Made by a program: the position numbers and the translations under genes. Of a stretch of 34,369 nt of DNA, positions 1 to 7,965 are shown in pieces. The notes under the pieces were generated by a model that saw only the letters and a list, made by a program, of their open reading frames with translations, did not search any database and had not been told where the DNA came from. Positions within the stretch are counted from its first letter, which is position 1, and every line of letters begins with the position of its first letter. Origin of the DNA: Clostridia bacterium (GTDB taxonomy: Bacteria > Bacillota > Peptococcia > Peptococcales > BICA1-8); NCBI GenBank assembly GCA_012720075.1, contig JAAXZE010000126.1:1-34369 (forward strand), read 5' to 3'.

Positions 1-472
1 AATAAAAAATATAAAGCGGAAGAAACAGTAATAGGATATATCCCAACCACTGGGGAATAAGCCCGCTATTATTACCGATTTTATAAGTTATTGATGTTAA
101 AAACAAAATCACTATTGCCAAAATCAACATGCTTAATTTTTGCGAAGTTTCTTTGCCTGTAGGGACTTTCCCAAATAGGGCTGTAGCACCAAGGATTAAG
201 CTGGTGTTGGTAATAATTGACCCAACCGCATTACCTATGGCAAAGCCTCCGTTTCCCTGTAATGAAGCAATAACAGCTGTTGCCAGCTCTGGAAGGGTTG
301 TCCCAAGTGAAACTATTGTAGCGCCTATGATCAACTGTGATAACCCTAAAATTCTTGAAAGTTTAGCTGCCTCATCAACCAGTAAATCCGCAGCCTTTGA
401 TAATATAATTAAAGAAAATGCCAGAACAGATAATACAACAAACAACTTCAGGTTTACTAGAAAATTATACAT
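1..472 (-). CDS. Ca2+/Na+ antiporter (CaCA family), N-terminal part only
   Basis: The gene starts with ATG at 472, preceded by AAAGGAG seven bases upstream, and runs off the left edge of the window, so only about 157 residues are visible. The translation is highly hydrophobic. It contains the alpha-1 repeat signature of the calcium/cation antiporter family: GATIVSLGTTLPELATAV followed by a stretch ending NAVGSIITN, including the G(T/S)xxPE core that forms the ion-binding site. A second hydrophobic block follows (LILAIVILFLTSI, then WLGYILLFLPLYIF). In this family the protein sits in the cytoplasmic membrane and exchanges Ca2+ for Na+ or H+; YrbG-like proteins are the closest type I recognise. 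The second alpha repeat lies outside the window, so the ion specificity cannot be judged. Confidence 0.85.
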   Translation of the reverse strand, partial: MYNFLVNLKLFVVLSVLAFSLIILSKAADLLVDEAAKLSRILGLSQLIIGATIVSLGTTLPELATAVIASLQGNGGFAIGNAVGSIITNTSLILGATALFGKVPTGKETSQKLSMLILAIVILFLTSITYKIGNNSGLIPQWLGYILLLFLPLYIFY

Positions 473-560
473 GCCAAATCTCCTTTGGAATGATCAGGAA
501 TAAGCCGTTACAGACGGGGATTGACATGGAGAAGGTTGTCAAACAGGCTTGTCTTTCCCT

Positions 561-2039
561 CTAGTTTTTGGTCATTTCACGAAGCTTTTTGCTTAACTCT
601 TTTATTTCCGTAACTGCTTCATTAATAGAAGTAATCAATGTATGTTCATTTTCAACGGTTGATATAATCTCCTCAGTTGAGGCTGCATTTTGTTGCGAGA
701 TTGCAGAAACGTTTTCAATTTGGTTTTGAATCATAGTAAAATTTTCCACTGCTAACGCTATTTCCCCTATACCTTTTGATAATCCTTCATCAATATTGGA
801 ATAAGCGTTTTTAATTTCTTCAAAATATGTGGAAATTTCCTTGAGCAATCTTCTTCCCTCTGTAATAGATTCTTCCCCCTGGATTGATTTTTCTTGTGCT
901 TCTTTGGACTTATTGGATAGCTCCGTGGTCACCTTAGCAATATCCAAAGTAATACGGGCGCTCTGTTCTGCCAGTTTTCTTACTTCCTCGGCTACTACCG
1001 CAAATCCTCTCCCATGTTCCCCGGCTCGGGCAGATTCGATTGCAGCATTTAAGGCCAAAAGATTGGTCTGTTCAGCGATTTCACTGATACCGTTCAATAA
1101 TGTATTTACTCTTTCCAGGCTGGTGTGCAGATCGGAAACCGTCATCGTTGTCGTGCTAACGGTAGAACCTACTGTATCTATATAGTCGGCAACTTGATTA
1201 ATTTTATGCCAACCTTCCTGAACCTTGGCATTCATGCTTTGGGATTCCGTAACAATATTGTTGCTGATATTAATTGCCTCCCGCATTTTAGTCATAGATT
1301 GACCCATGGAATCATTTATAATATTTACGCTTTGGGCTTCTTCCTGTATGCCGGCGGCCATTTGCTCAACGGATTCCATAATACCCTTGCTGGAATGATA
1401 GATTGTATTAATATCATTCTTAAAACCGGTAATATGTTCATCAAGCAAATTTGATACTTCTTCCATGGAATTAAAAGCTGATGTTAACTTTTTAACTAAG
1501 TTTTGGGATTCCAGCTCTTTATTATGGGCTTCTTCTATTAGTTGCCGCCCCCATTTGGTCAACAGGTACAGCAGGATAATAATCCCATTTATAATAAAAA
1601 AGACTGTAAGAAATCCTCTGAGGTCTTTATTGATTCCCAATAAATTTTCAGCATATGTGAAAAACAAAAATATGTATGCCAAATCAATAATTGACCCCAG
1701 TGCTATAATCAGCTCTTTCTTAAAATAGAGGGTAACCATAGCTATAGACAAAAAAATGATATAGTGCTTATTTAAAGCATACCCATCCGCCACAAAAAGG
1801 GCGATAACAACTACACACGGCAACAAAGAAAGGCAAAATCCTTTTACATATTCTTTGATTGGCAAAAAATAAGTAATAATAGATATTACTAAAACCGACA
1901 GTCCCGCAATTACTATGGGTATGCCATCCGTAATGCCCCTTGACAATACAACCGGTATGCAAATTAAAAACACTAAAATGATGGATATTACAATATTTAC
2001 TTTATGAACCCTTTGGACGTTGTAATTATCCTGATGCAT
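561..2039 (-). CDS. Membrane methyl-accepting chemotaxis protein without HAMP domain
   Basis: This is a chemoreceptor that would signal to CheA/CheW. About six hydrophobic segments occupy the first ~175 residues. A short linker leads straight into a cytoplasmic coiled coil, with no recognisable HAMP domain. The signalling tip is unmistakable: [20 protein letters not shown] followed by [21 protein letters not shown] chose the ATG at 2039 (492 residues) because GGAGG lies ten bases upstream. An ATG six bases earlier is too close to that site, and an upstream extension to 2111 lacks a ribosome site. The multi-pass N-terminus with almost no periplasmic loop suggests it senses something in or near the membrane. 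No other chemotaxis gene is nearby, so it is an orphan receptor. Confidence 0.9.
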   Translation of the reverse strand: MHQDNYNVQRVHKVNIVISIILVFLICIPVVLSRGITDGIPIVIAGLSVLVISIITYFLPIKEYVKGFCLSLLPCVVVIALFVADGYALNKHYIIFLSIAMVTLYFKKELIIALGSIIDLAYIFLFFTYAENLLGINKDLRGFLTVFFIINGIIILLYLLTKWGRQLIEEAHNKELESQNLVKKLTSAFNSMEEVSNLLDEHITGFKNDINTIYHSSKGIMESVEQMAAGIQEEAQSVNIINDSMGQSMTKMREAINISNNIVTESQSMNAKVQEGWHKINQVADYIDTVGSTVSTTTMTVSDLHTSLERVNTLLNGISEIAEQTNLLALNAAIESARAGEHGRGFAVVAEEVRKLAEQSARITLDIAKVTTELSNKSKEAQEKSIQGEESITEGRRLLKEISTYFEEIKNAYSNIDEGLSKGIGEIALAVENFTMIQNQIENVSAISQQNAASTEEIISTVENEHTLITSINEAVTEIKELSKKLREMTKN

Positions 2040-2150
2040 TAACATCCATCCTCCATCTTTTAACAAAAAATATTTAGACACATTATAACATTTTAGGTAG
2101 ACAGAGTGCATTAAAAAAACTTTTCTTTATAATTTGTCACAAAATATCTG

Positions 2151-2738
2151 TCATTCTTTCCAACCATACTGCCCTTTTAGTTCCACAAATCTGACCATCT
2201 CCACGGTTTCCATGTGTATACCGCCGTCAGCTGTTTTCGTAATAAGCTTAAGTTCCTGCAAATTTGGCGGGCCGATTGGAATAACCATCCTGCCGCCGGT
2301 TGCCAATTGGTTGACCAACTCATCCGGCAAAACACGGGCGGCCGCAGTTACCATAATCCTGTCATAGGGAGCATTTTCCGGCAATCCCTTGCTTCCGTCT
2401 CCAACTTTATAATAGACATTGAAAAAATTTAAAGCCTCCAACCTCTTTTTAGCCTTCTCCATTAATTCTTTGATTCTTTCCACCGTAAAAACTTCCTTTG
2501 CCAGTTTGGCTAGAATAGCCGTTTGAAAGCCCGAACCGGTTCCAATCTCCAGCACCTTGCTGTCCTTTTCCGGCGCCAGAAGCAGAGTCATCTCCAGTAC
2601 CAGACTGGGCTGTGATATTGTTTGCCCGAAGCCTATGGGCAGAGGTTGGTCTATGTTCGCATGTTTTTTCATGTCATTTTCAAGAAAAAATGAACGATCC
2701 AACGAACGAAAAAATGTTTCAAGCTCCTGTTGATCCAT
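2151..2738 (-). CDS. pcm: Protein-L-isoaspartate O-methyltransferase
   Basis: The enzyme transfers a methyl group from S-adenosylmethionine to isoaspartyl residues, starting repair of aged proteins in the cytoplasm. The 195 residues show the family's N-terminal motif QPLPIGFGQTISQP (residues 31-44), the SAM-binding motif I VLEIGTGSGFQTA (62-74) and the later block APYDRIMVTAAARVLPDEL. This is somewhat shorter than the E. coli enzyme (about 208) but complete. The start is supported by AAGGTGG upstream. A 35-codon open frame with its own ribosome site ends 15 bases before this start, so the two may be co-transcribed. Confidence 0.92.
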   Translation of the reverse strand: MDQQELETFFRSLDRSFFLENDMKKHANIDQPLPIGFGQTISQPSLVLEMTLLLAPEKDSKVLEIGTGSGFQTAILAKLAKEVFTVERIKELMEKAKKRLEALNFFNVYYKVGDGSKGLPENAPYDRIMVTAAARVLPDELVNQLATGGRMVIPIGPPNLQELKLITKTADGGIHMETVEMVRFVELKGQYGWKE

Positions 2739-2753
2739 TCTTCTTCACCACCT

Positions 2754-2861
2754 TTATGGCACATTTTTTCCTGAATTGATCCTTGAGGTTTTCTGATACT
2801 GCCGGCCCTTTACCTCATCAAGGCTTGTCATTTTATTATTTGCTTTTACCGTTTCCGCCAT
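2754..2861 (-). CDS. Putative 35-residue small protein upstream of pcm
   Basis: An ATG at 2861 is preceded by GGGAAAGGA four to five bases upstream and opens a frame of 35 codons ending in TAA at 2754. The peptide is polar and lysine-rich (begins MAETVKANNK, ends NSGKNVP), with no membrane segment or cysteine. I do not recognise it. It could be a real small protein co-transcribed with pcm, a leader peptide, or chance. The good ribosome site and the tight spacing to pcm are the only support. Confidence 0.35.
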   Translation of the reverse strand: MAETVKANNKMTSLDEVKGRQYQKTSRINSGKNVP

Positions 2862-3007
2862 AATATCCTTTCCCATTTTTTATTTGGCAAGACCGCACAC
2901 TCAATGCCCCATAACTTGATGGTTTAAAAATTCAGGGCGCATTACTCAATGGGAATAAATTGAAGCAAGCCCGGTAAGCTTGATTTAAAACTGTTTATTG
3001 TATATAC

Positions 3008-3035
3008 TTGACGTAACAATATGGGGTTTTATTCT
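3008..3035 (+). promoter_or_regulatory. Possible sigma-A promoter for the GNAT-Rnk gene
   Basis: TTGACG at 3008-3013 is followed after 16 bases by TATTCT at 3030-3035 (5/6 and 4/6 matches to consensus). It lies 90 bases upstream of the plus-strand start at 3125. The rest of the 2862-3124 gap shows no other gene or clear structure. Confidence 0.35.
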
Positions 3036-3124
3036 GAATTCCTTATATTGTTATTATAAAGAACCGTCATAGTATTTTAATCTATGAAAGGCTTTAATTT
3101 CTTACGACAGGGATGTGGTAAAAA

Positions 3125-4051
3125 ATGAAAGAGCCTTTTGTTTTTTTATGTCCGGAAATAACAAGAGAAAACGCGTTAAAGTTGATTAAATGGCTGAAAG
3201 ACAAAGAAGTGACAAAATACTTAAGCGACCCCCAGGATGTTTCAAATAGCATTGAGCAGGTGGTTCAGACGACAAACCTGCCTGTTTTAACACATCTTTT
3301 CAATCGTAACGGCCGCTTTTATATGGTTTATAACAAGCATAACATACCGGTTGGATTTGTGAGGCTTGTGAAAAGGGATAGCGACTATGAAATCGTTATT
3401 GTAATCGGGGACCGGAACAATTGGGGGAAAAAATTAGGTACGTCGGCTATTAAAGAAAGCATAAAAATCGCTTTTTTTGAATTCAGGGCACAAAAAGTTA
3501 TTGCCAATATTCAAAAAGAAAATAAAAGATCAATTAATGCATTTATCAATAACGGTTTTAAGGTTGAAAAAGAAAGCAATGCTTTTAAAACTTTTTCCAT
3601 AACCATGGATCAATATTTAACGTCAATAAAAAGAAATGCTGTTCAAGGTCCCAGAATTTATATTACTAAAACTGATATGGAAAGAATAAAGAAGTTTCTT
3701 GAATCTAATCTGCATAGGGAAAAAGTCCCTGATAAATTCATCCGGGACCTTGAAAACGAAATTAACAGAGCAACAATAGTAGAATCAAAACATATTTCCA
3801 GTGATATCGTCACTATGAATTCACGGGTACTTTTACATCTTGAAGGTGATGAAAAGGAAGTTTCTTTGGTTTACCCTCAAGACGCCGACCAAAACAAAAA
3901 TAATCTGTCGGTATTTTCTCCCATAGGCACGGCCATCCTTGGATATAGCGAAGGAAGTGTCATTGAGTGGGAAGTGCCTTCAGGGATTATGAAAATTCAT
4001 ATAAAAAAGATTCTGTATCAGCCTGAAGCTGCCGGAGACTATCACATGTGA
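3125..4051 (+). CDS. GNAT acetyltransferase fused to Rnk/GreA-C-like domain
   Basis: The 308 residues divide in two. Residues 1-165 look like a RimJ/RimL-type GNAT N-acetyltransferase: the beta-strand/turn RNNWGKKLGTSAIK (97-110) matches the acetyl-CoA pyrophosphate loop, and KENKRSINAFINNGFK (131-146) is the typical motif B region. Residues 176-308 match the Rnk family: a short coiled coil, then a GreA/GreB C-terminal-like fold with IVTMNSRVLLHLEGD, VYPQDAD, LSVFSPIGTAILGYSEGS and the hallmark ending YQPEAAGDYHM. Rnk domains bind RNA polymerase near the secondary channel. The fusion therefore suggests an acetyltransferase brought to RNA polymerase, which is inference. The ATG at 3125 has a purine-rich site (GGGATGTGG) upstream. 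It is a lone plus-strand gene among minus-strand ones. Confidence 0.85.
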   Translation: MKEPFVFLCPEITRENALKLIKWLKDKEVTKYLSDPQDVSNSIEQVVQTTNLPVLTHLFNRNGRFYMVYNKHNIPVGFVRLVKRDSDYEIVIVIGDRNNWGKKLGTSAIKESIKIAFFEFRAQKVIANIQKENKRSINAFINNGFKVEKESNAFKTFSITMDQYLTSIKRNAVQGPRIYITKTDMERIKKFLESNLHREKVPDKFIRDLENEINRATIVESKHISSDIVTMNSRVLLHLEGDEKEVSLVYPQDADQNKNNLSVFSPIGTAILGYSEGSVIEWEVPSGIMKIHIKKILYQPEAAGDYHM

Positions 4052-4057
4052 CACCCT

Positions 4058-4077
4058 CTCCTCAATGAATTGAGGAG
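4058..4077. terminator. Perfect 8-bp hairpin after the GNAT-Rnk gene
   Basis: CTCCTCAA-TGAA-TTGAGGAG forms a perfect stem with a four-base loop just after the stop codon at 4051. The following bases (CTTTCC) are only weakly U-rich, so termination is plausible but not certain. An alternative reading is that it is the end hairpin of a decayed IS200/IS605-type element lying in 4058-4300 on the minus strand. One minus frame across the hairpin ends in LSLESSSIH followed by a stop, in the style of TnpB C-termini. The rest of the 4052-4317 gap holds no intact gene. Confidence 0.4.
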
Positions 4078-4317
4078 CTTTCCAGTGAAAGTTCTGCTGT
4101 TTCTATCTCTGGTGGAGGAGATTACTCCCGGTTGTTCCCTTTCTAATCCGCCTTCTTCGATGAAACCATAGATAGTTCCACTTACCCTTCAATCTCAACA
4201 CAACTACTTTTCTGAAAGCCATCCTCCCAACAGCCCGCCTTTGAACAAGGATATTACCGTAAAAAATCCGCTATGATAATGAACAAAAAGGATACTGCTT
4301 CCCCAAATCATTGCTTT

Positions 4318-5262
4318 TTAGCTATTTAAAAACCGCCGGGCAAAATCTTTATTTAAAACATTTTTCAGACTTTCATAGGGAACTTTATATTCGGCGATTC
4401 CTCTGACATAAGGCGCAATTTCATATGGATTAAAATAAAAAACAATGCCCTCATCGGTCAGGTAAAAGTTTAAGTTGTCGGATGCTTTAAAATCCTGCAA
4501 GGTTTCCGGGAATAAATTTTCCTTTTCCTTGTACATCTCCTCTAAAATCTCATCGGTCAGGACTTTCTGATAATCGGCGGAACCGTCAAAAAGTTCTTTA
4601 AGGAGCAATTCCTTTTCATTCATCAAATCCAAATTAAGTGTTTCCTTAAAGCTGTAGCCATGGGCTCCGCCCGAATATTCATAATAGATAACCGATATGC
4701 TCATTGTTCCATTGTCATTGATCAGGGCTTCATATTCCGTATAAACACTTCCGGTTCTCAAGGGCCAGCCCTGCTTTTTGGATTCCTCAATTACTTCCTT
4801 TATGGCTTTTTCTGTTTCTTTTTTCAAATCCAGGGCTTTTTTCTCCAACTCTTCATTGAGCCGGTCCATTAACTCAAGGTTTTTCATTCCTTCGATTACA
4901 GGTATTTTGAGAGAAACATCAGTATATTCATCCTTATATTTGACGGTCTTGGTATAAATTTTTATGCCGTTTTTTTCAACAAAACCCGGATCCTTGTCGC
5001 TGATTTCCACCGTATTGGTTTGAGCATCCCATTTCACTTCTTTACCCAACGCTTCAGCCAAGGCTCTAACGGGAACAAAAGTGGTACCGTTGTATAAGAT
5101 ATTATCGCCTGGGACCATTCGGCCATCCACCACCAAATTTATGCCATTTAAGACAACCTGGATAGATTTGTTTATACCCCCGCCTGCAGCAAAAACAACG
5201 CCCACCGTCAGAAAAACAACCACCATAGTTAAAGCAATGGCAAATTTGCTTATCTTTTTCAT
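4318..5262 (-). CDS. Secreted stalk-domain protein with DUF4163/DUF3298-like C-terminus
   Basis: Starting at the ATG at 5262 (GGAGG eight bases upstream) gives 314 residues. An upstream TTG would add five residues and overlap the ribosome site. A signal peptide is evident: MKKISKFAIA, then a hydrophobic run ending VVFAAGG. Residues ~35-90 form a copper-amine-oxidase-N-like stalk (VVLNGINLVVDGRMV, TTFVPVRALAEALGKEVKW), a domain common on clostridial surface proteins and not itself an enzyme. The remainder resembles the DUF4163-DUF3298 pair found in RsiV-type proteins: YYEYSGGAHGY in the middle and LTDEGIVFYFNPYEIAPYVR near the end. It is probably an exported, possibly envelope-stress or ligand-binding protein. 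No anti-sigma helix or sigma gene is beside it. Confidence 0.8.
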   Translation of the reverse strand: MKKISKFAIALTMVVVFLTVGVVFAAGGGINKSIQVVLNGINLVVDGRMVPGDNILYNGTTFVPVRALAEALGKEVKWDAQTNTVEISDKDPGFVEKNGIKIYTKTVKYKDEYTDVSLKIPVIEGMKNLELMDRLNEELEKKALDLKKETEKAIKEVIEESKKQGWPLRTGSVYTEYEALINDNGTMSISVIYYEYSGGAHGYSFKETLNLDLMNEKELLLKELFDGSADYQKVLTDEILEEMYKEKENLFPETLQDFKASDNLNFYLTDEGIVFYFNPYEIAPYVRGIAEYKVPYESLKNVLNKDFARRFLNS

Positions 5263-5430
5263 AAAAGCATCCTCCAAGTTTAATTACATTATTAATTACA
5301 TTTTATCACACTTGATTGATTTAAAAGAGTCCATTCCTTTCCACTCCAACATTACTTGCATGTATCTATATCCCACGCTCAAGTTTTAGTGTGTTAATCT
5401 TCCCTAATACCGTGCTTTACTGAGGTCGTG

Positions 5431-5460
5431 TTGAAAGGCGGAAGAAAAATATGGTACAAT
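5431..5460 (+). promoter_or_regulatory. Sigma-A-type promoter for the RlmI-like gene
   Basis: TTGAAA at 5431-5436 and TACAAT at 5455-5460 are separated by 18 bases. The start codon at 5498 lies about 30 bases after the predicted transcription start, leaving room for the AAAGGTGA ribosome site. Confidence 0.6.
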
Positions 5461-5497
5461 CAGCGAGTAAAACAATCCATTTGGAAAGGTGACACAG

Positions 5498-6727
5498 ATG
5501 AAACAGAAACGGCAGTACCCTAAAGTCATGATATCACCCAAGGCGGAACGCAGTGTCAAGGACGGGCATCCTTGGATATACGGGGAAGAGATTCGCCAAA
5601 GGGAGGGCGAGCCCCAAAACGGAGAACTGGTGGATGTTTTTGCCGGAAATGCCTATATGGGTACGGGCTTTTTTAACAGTGCCAGCAAGATTGCCGTTCG
5701 CCTTATTTCCCGCAATGCCAACGAGGTATTTGACGCCCGTTTTTGGCGCCGCCGGGTGGAATATGCCGTCCATTACCGCAAAACCGTCATGCCCGGACCG
5801 GACTTTGCCTGCTGCCGCCTGATTCACGGCGAGGCTGACCAGATGCCGGGGCTGACAGTGGACCGCTACGGCGGCATCCTGTCGGTACAAATTGCCTGCC
5901 TCGGCATGGAACATGTCAAGGATATGGTTTACCGCGCCCTTTGGGATGTGCTCACTGAAATGGGCGAGACCGTCACCGGCATCTACGAACGCAACGACAT
6001 TGTCCTCCGCACACTGGAAGGGCTGCCGGAGTATAAGGGCTGGTACCGGTCCGAAGGCATCCCCATTCCGGAATCTGCGGTAACAGAGATATGTGAAAAC
6101 GGCGTTAAATACTTGGTAGATGTTGAAAACGGACAGAAAACCGGCTTTTTCCTGGACCAAAAATATAACCGCGCCGCCGTTGCCCGGATTGCCAAGGGCA
6201 AACGGGTACTGGACTGTTTTACCCATACCGGCTCCTTCGGCCTGAATGCGGCGTTGGGCGGGGCAGAGCATGTGACCTGCGTGGATGTCTCTCAATCCGC
6301 CCTGGACATGGCAAAAGAAAATGCCATCCGCAGCGGGCTGGACGGAAAAATGGATTTCCTGTGCGAGGACGTGTTTGACCTGCTGACCAAGCTGGCAGAA
6401 CGAAAATGCCGGGACTATGACTTTATCATCCTTGACCCACCGGCCTTTACCAAGTCCCGCAAGACGATACAGGCCGCCGCCCGCGGGTATAAAGAGATTA
6501 ACATGAAAGCCATGAAGCTATTGCCCCGGGGCGGATATTTGGCCACTTGCAGCTGCAGCCACTTCATGACCGATGAGTTATTCCGCAAAACACTGGCAAA
6601 AGCAGCGAAAGACGCCGCCGTATCCCTCAGGCAGATTGAAGCCCGCCAGCAGGCCCCGGACCACCCCATCCTGTGGAATGTCCCGGAGACCGGCTATCTT
6701 AAGTTTTATATCTTCCAGGTAGTATGA
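5498..6727 (+). CDS. RlmI-like 23S rRNA (cytosine-5) methyltransferase
   Basis: A class I SAM-dependent RNA methyltransferase of the RlmI/YwbD type (m5C in 23S rRNA). The ATG at 5498 is favoured by AAAGGTGA five bases upstream over a GTG nine bases earlier, giving 409 residues. A PUA RNA-binding domain lies at the N-terminus (YPKVMISPKAERSVKDGHPW), then the EEHUD-like region. The Rossmann core carries VLDCFTHTGSFGLNAA (SAM loop), CVDVSQSALDMAKENA, DFIILDPPAF (motif IV) and LATCSCSHFM (motif VI with the catalytic Cys pair). Length and motif order are normal for the family. The gene is visibly richer in G+C than its flanks, especially the A+T-rich HNH gene downstream, so it may have been acquired. 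Confidence 0.92.
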   Translation: MKQKRQYPKVMISPKAERSVKDGHPWIYGEEIRQREGEPQNGELVDVFAGNAYMGTGFFNSASKIAVRLISRNANEVFDARFWRRRVEYAVHYRKTVMPGPDFACCRLIHGEADQMPGLTVDRYGGILSVQIACLGMEHVKDMVYRALWDVLTEMGETVTGIYERNDIVLRTLEGLPEYKGWYRSEGIPIPESAVTEICENGVKYLVDVENGQKTGFFLDQKYNRAAVARIAKGKRVLDCFTHTGSFGLNAALGGAEHVTCVDVSQSALDMAKENAIRSGLDGKMDFLCEDVFDLLTKLAERKCRDYDFIILDPPAFTKSRKTIQAAARGYKEINMKAMKLLPRGGYLATCSCSHFMTDELFRKTLAKAAKDAAVSLRQIEARQQAPDHPILWNVPETGYLKFYIFQVV

Positions 6728-6789
6728 GCTGTATTCCCTCTCCCCCTGACAATAAAGAGGGTTTCATGACATCCTTCTTGCAGAATATA

Positions 6790-6850
6790 GACAAGGGGAC
6801 GGTTCTCTTGTCTAGCTCTTCAGCAAAAACACAAGAACCGTTCCCTTGTC
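6790..6850. repeat. REP-like long palindrome between convergent genes
   Basis: The arms are 6790-6811 (GACAAGGGGACGGTTCTCTT + GT) and 6831-6850 (ACAAGAACCGTTCCCTTGTC), pairing almost perfectly around a 19-base loop, with one bulged base and one G-T. It lies between the convergent RlmI-like and HNH genes and may also act as a two-way terminator. Diverged copies of the same unit (ACACAAGAACC...TTGTCT type) occur at 30483-30548, which marks it as a dispersed repeat family. Confidence 0.75.
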
Positions 6851-6855
6851 TTTTC

Positions 6856-7875
6856 CTATACATTTAAGCATCTAGGCCTCCATCCGGTTTCAAAGCCATT
6901 AAATTCAGCACAATTATACATTTCAATAATTTTATCAGGATGATAAACCTTATATTCCTTTTTAACTATGTAAATATTATCAGAATGGGTAATGATATAA
7001 TTATTCTGCTCAAGCAATTTATCTATATAATGCCTGTCCGATAATCTATCACTTTTACTATTATTGCATTGCCTACAACTTAATACAAAGTTCCAGAGTT
7101 TATCATCCCTCACGAACACCCAAGGTATGAAATGGTCTACTTCCATAGTTGACACTAACTTACGCCCGCAATAAAAACAATTATGTCTGCTGAATTCCTC
7201 ATATAATAGATTTCTATAAACTGCAAGATTGCTTCTTTTAGTAGCGTAGTCAAGTTTTTCTGCCAAAGAATAAGCATCCTCTTCTTTGTTTACCCTCTCA
7301 AGAAACTTAATCCATTCATAATGATTAAGTTTCAAAAGAATATATTTATACTTTTTAAAGAATTTTAAGACATCCGGATGGAGTTTCAATATTTCCCTAG
7401 TCAAGTCAAAAGTATAAAATGTTCCATCCGTATCACCATAAATTGCACCTATAACATTTCTTTTACATTTTTTCTTAACTTCTTCAACAATCTGAATTTT
7501 AATTTTTTCATCTATTGCTTCAAAGCTCATTTGGCTAGATAAAGCAGGGTATTTTTGTAGAAATGATTCGAATATAATTTCAACACTTGTCTTGTTCTCC
7601 GCATTATTTATCCCTGTATCCCCTTGCTTCAGTTTATATCTTATGGTTAAGTACCAATATATTTCCGAAAACTTCTCATAAATGTGGTCATAACTTAAAT
7701 ACCCTTCTTCATCAACATTAAAAATGTTTTCCAGAAGAGATTTAATAAAACAAAATTTATAGCTTGTCCTATTGATAGATTTAGTGGAAAATATGTAATT
7801 AAATTTTGTCCATATTTCATCTTCAGAGAGGTATTTTTTTGTGTACTCTCCCCTCTGCAATCTCCATCCTTCCAT
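6856..7875 (-). CDS. HNH endonuclease family protein
   Basis: The C-terminal third holds a zinc-type HNH nuclease core: NCFYCGRKL, MEVDHFIPW (the H-containing strand), NFVLSCRQCNNSKSDRL (the N and second Cys pair), about residues 230-290. The N-terminal ~220 residues are charged and helical (begins EGWRLQRGEYTKKYLSEDEI; NRTSYKFCFIKSLLENIF) and resemble other stand-alone HNH proteins of unknown target. The ATG at 7875 has GAGGT eight bases upstream; a GTG at 7890 is in frame but lacks a site. The gene is markedly A+T-rich compared with the G+C-rich genes on both sides, a sign of transfer. It may be a defence or restriction nuclease or a mobile-element remnant; no methylase partner is present. 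Confidence 0.8.
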   Translation of the reverse strand: MEGWRLQRGEYTKKYLSEDEIWTKFNYIFSTKSINRTSYKFCFIKSLLENIFNVDEEGYLSYDHIYEKFSEIYWYLTIRYKLKQGDTGINNAENKTSVEIIFESFLQKYPALSSQMSFEAIDEKIKIQIVEEVKKKCKRNVIGAIYGDTDGTFYTFDLTREILKLHPDVLKFFKKYKYILLKLNHYEWIKFLERVNKEEDAYSLAEKLDYATKRSNLAVYRNLLYEEFSRHNCFYCGRKLVSTMEVDHFIPWVFVRDDKLWNFVLSCRQCNNSKSDRLSDRHYIDKLLEQNNYIITHSDNIYIVKKEYKVYHPDKIIEMYNCAEFNGFETGWRPRCLNV

Positions 7876-7965
7876 CTTGCCATACCTCACTTATTCAAGC
7901 ACTTGAGTTTCAACCGAGGGTAATTGAAAAGTTTAATTCCAATTACCTTTATTTGCTATTTCTCA

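Noticed and set aside
5534-6295. 253-codon minus-strand open frame within the RlmI-like gene
   Set aside because: It is a shadow produced by high G+C third positions; the plus strand carries all methyltransferase motifs and a promoter.
7918-7955. GGTAATTG...CAATTACC hairpin after the cyclase gene as its terminator
   Set aside because: The U-rich side faces the plus strand, not the cyclase transcript, and the stem is A+T-rich and weak.
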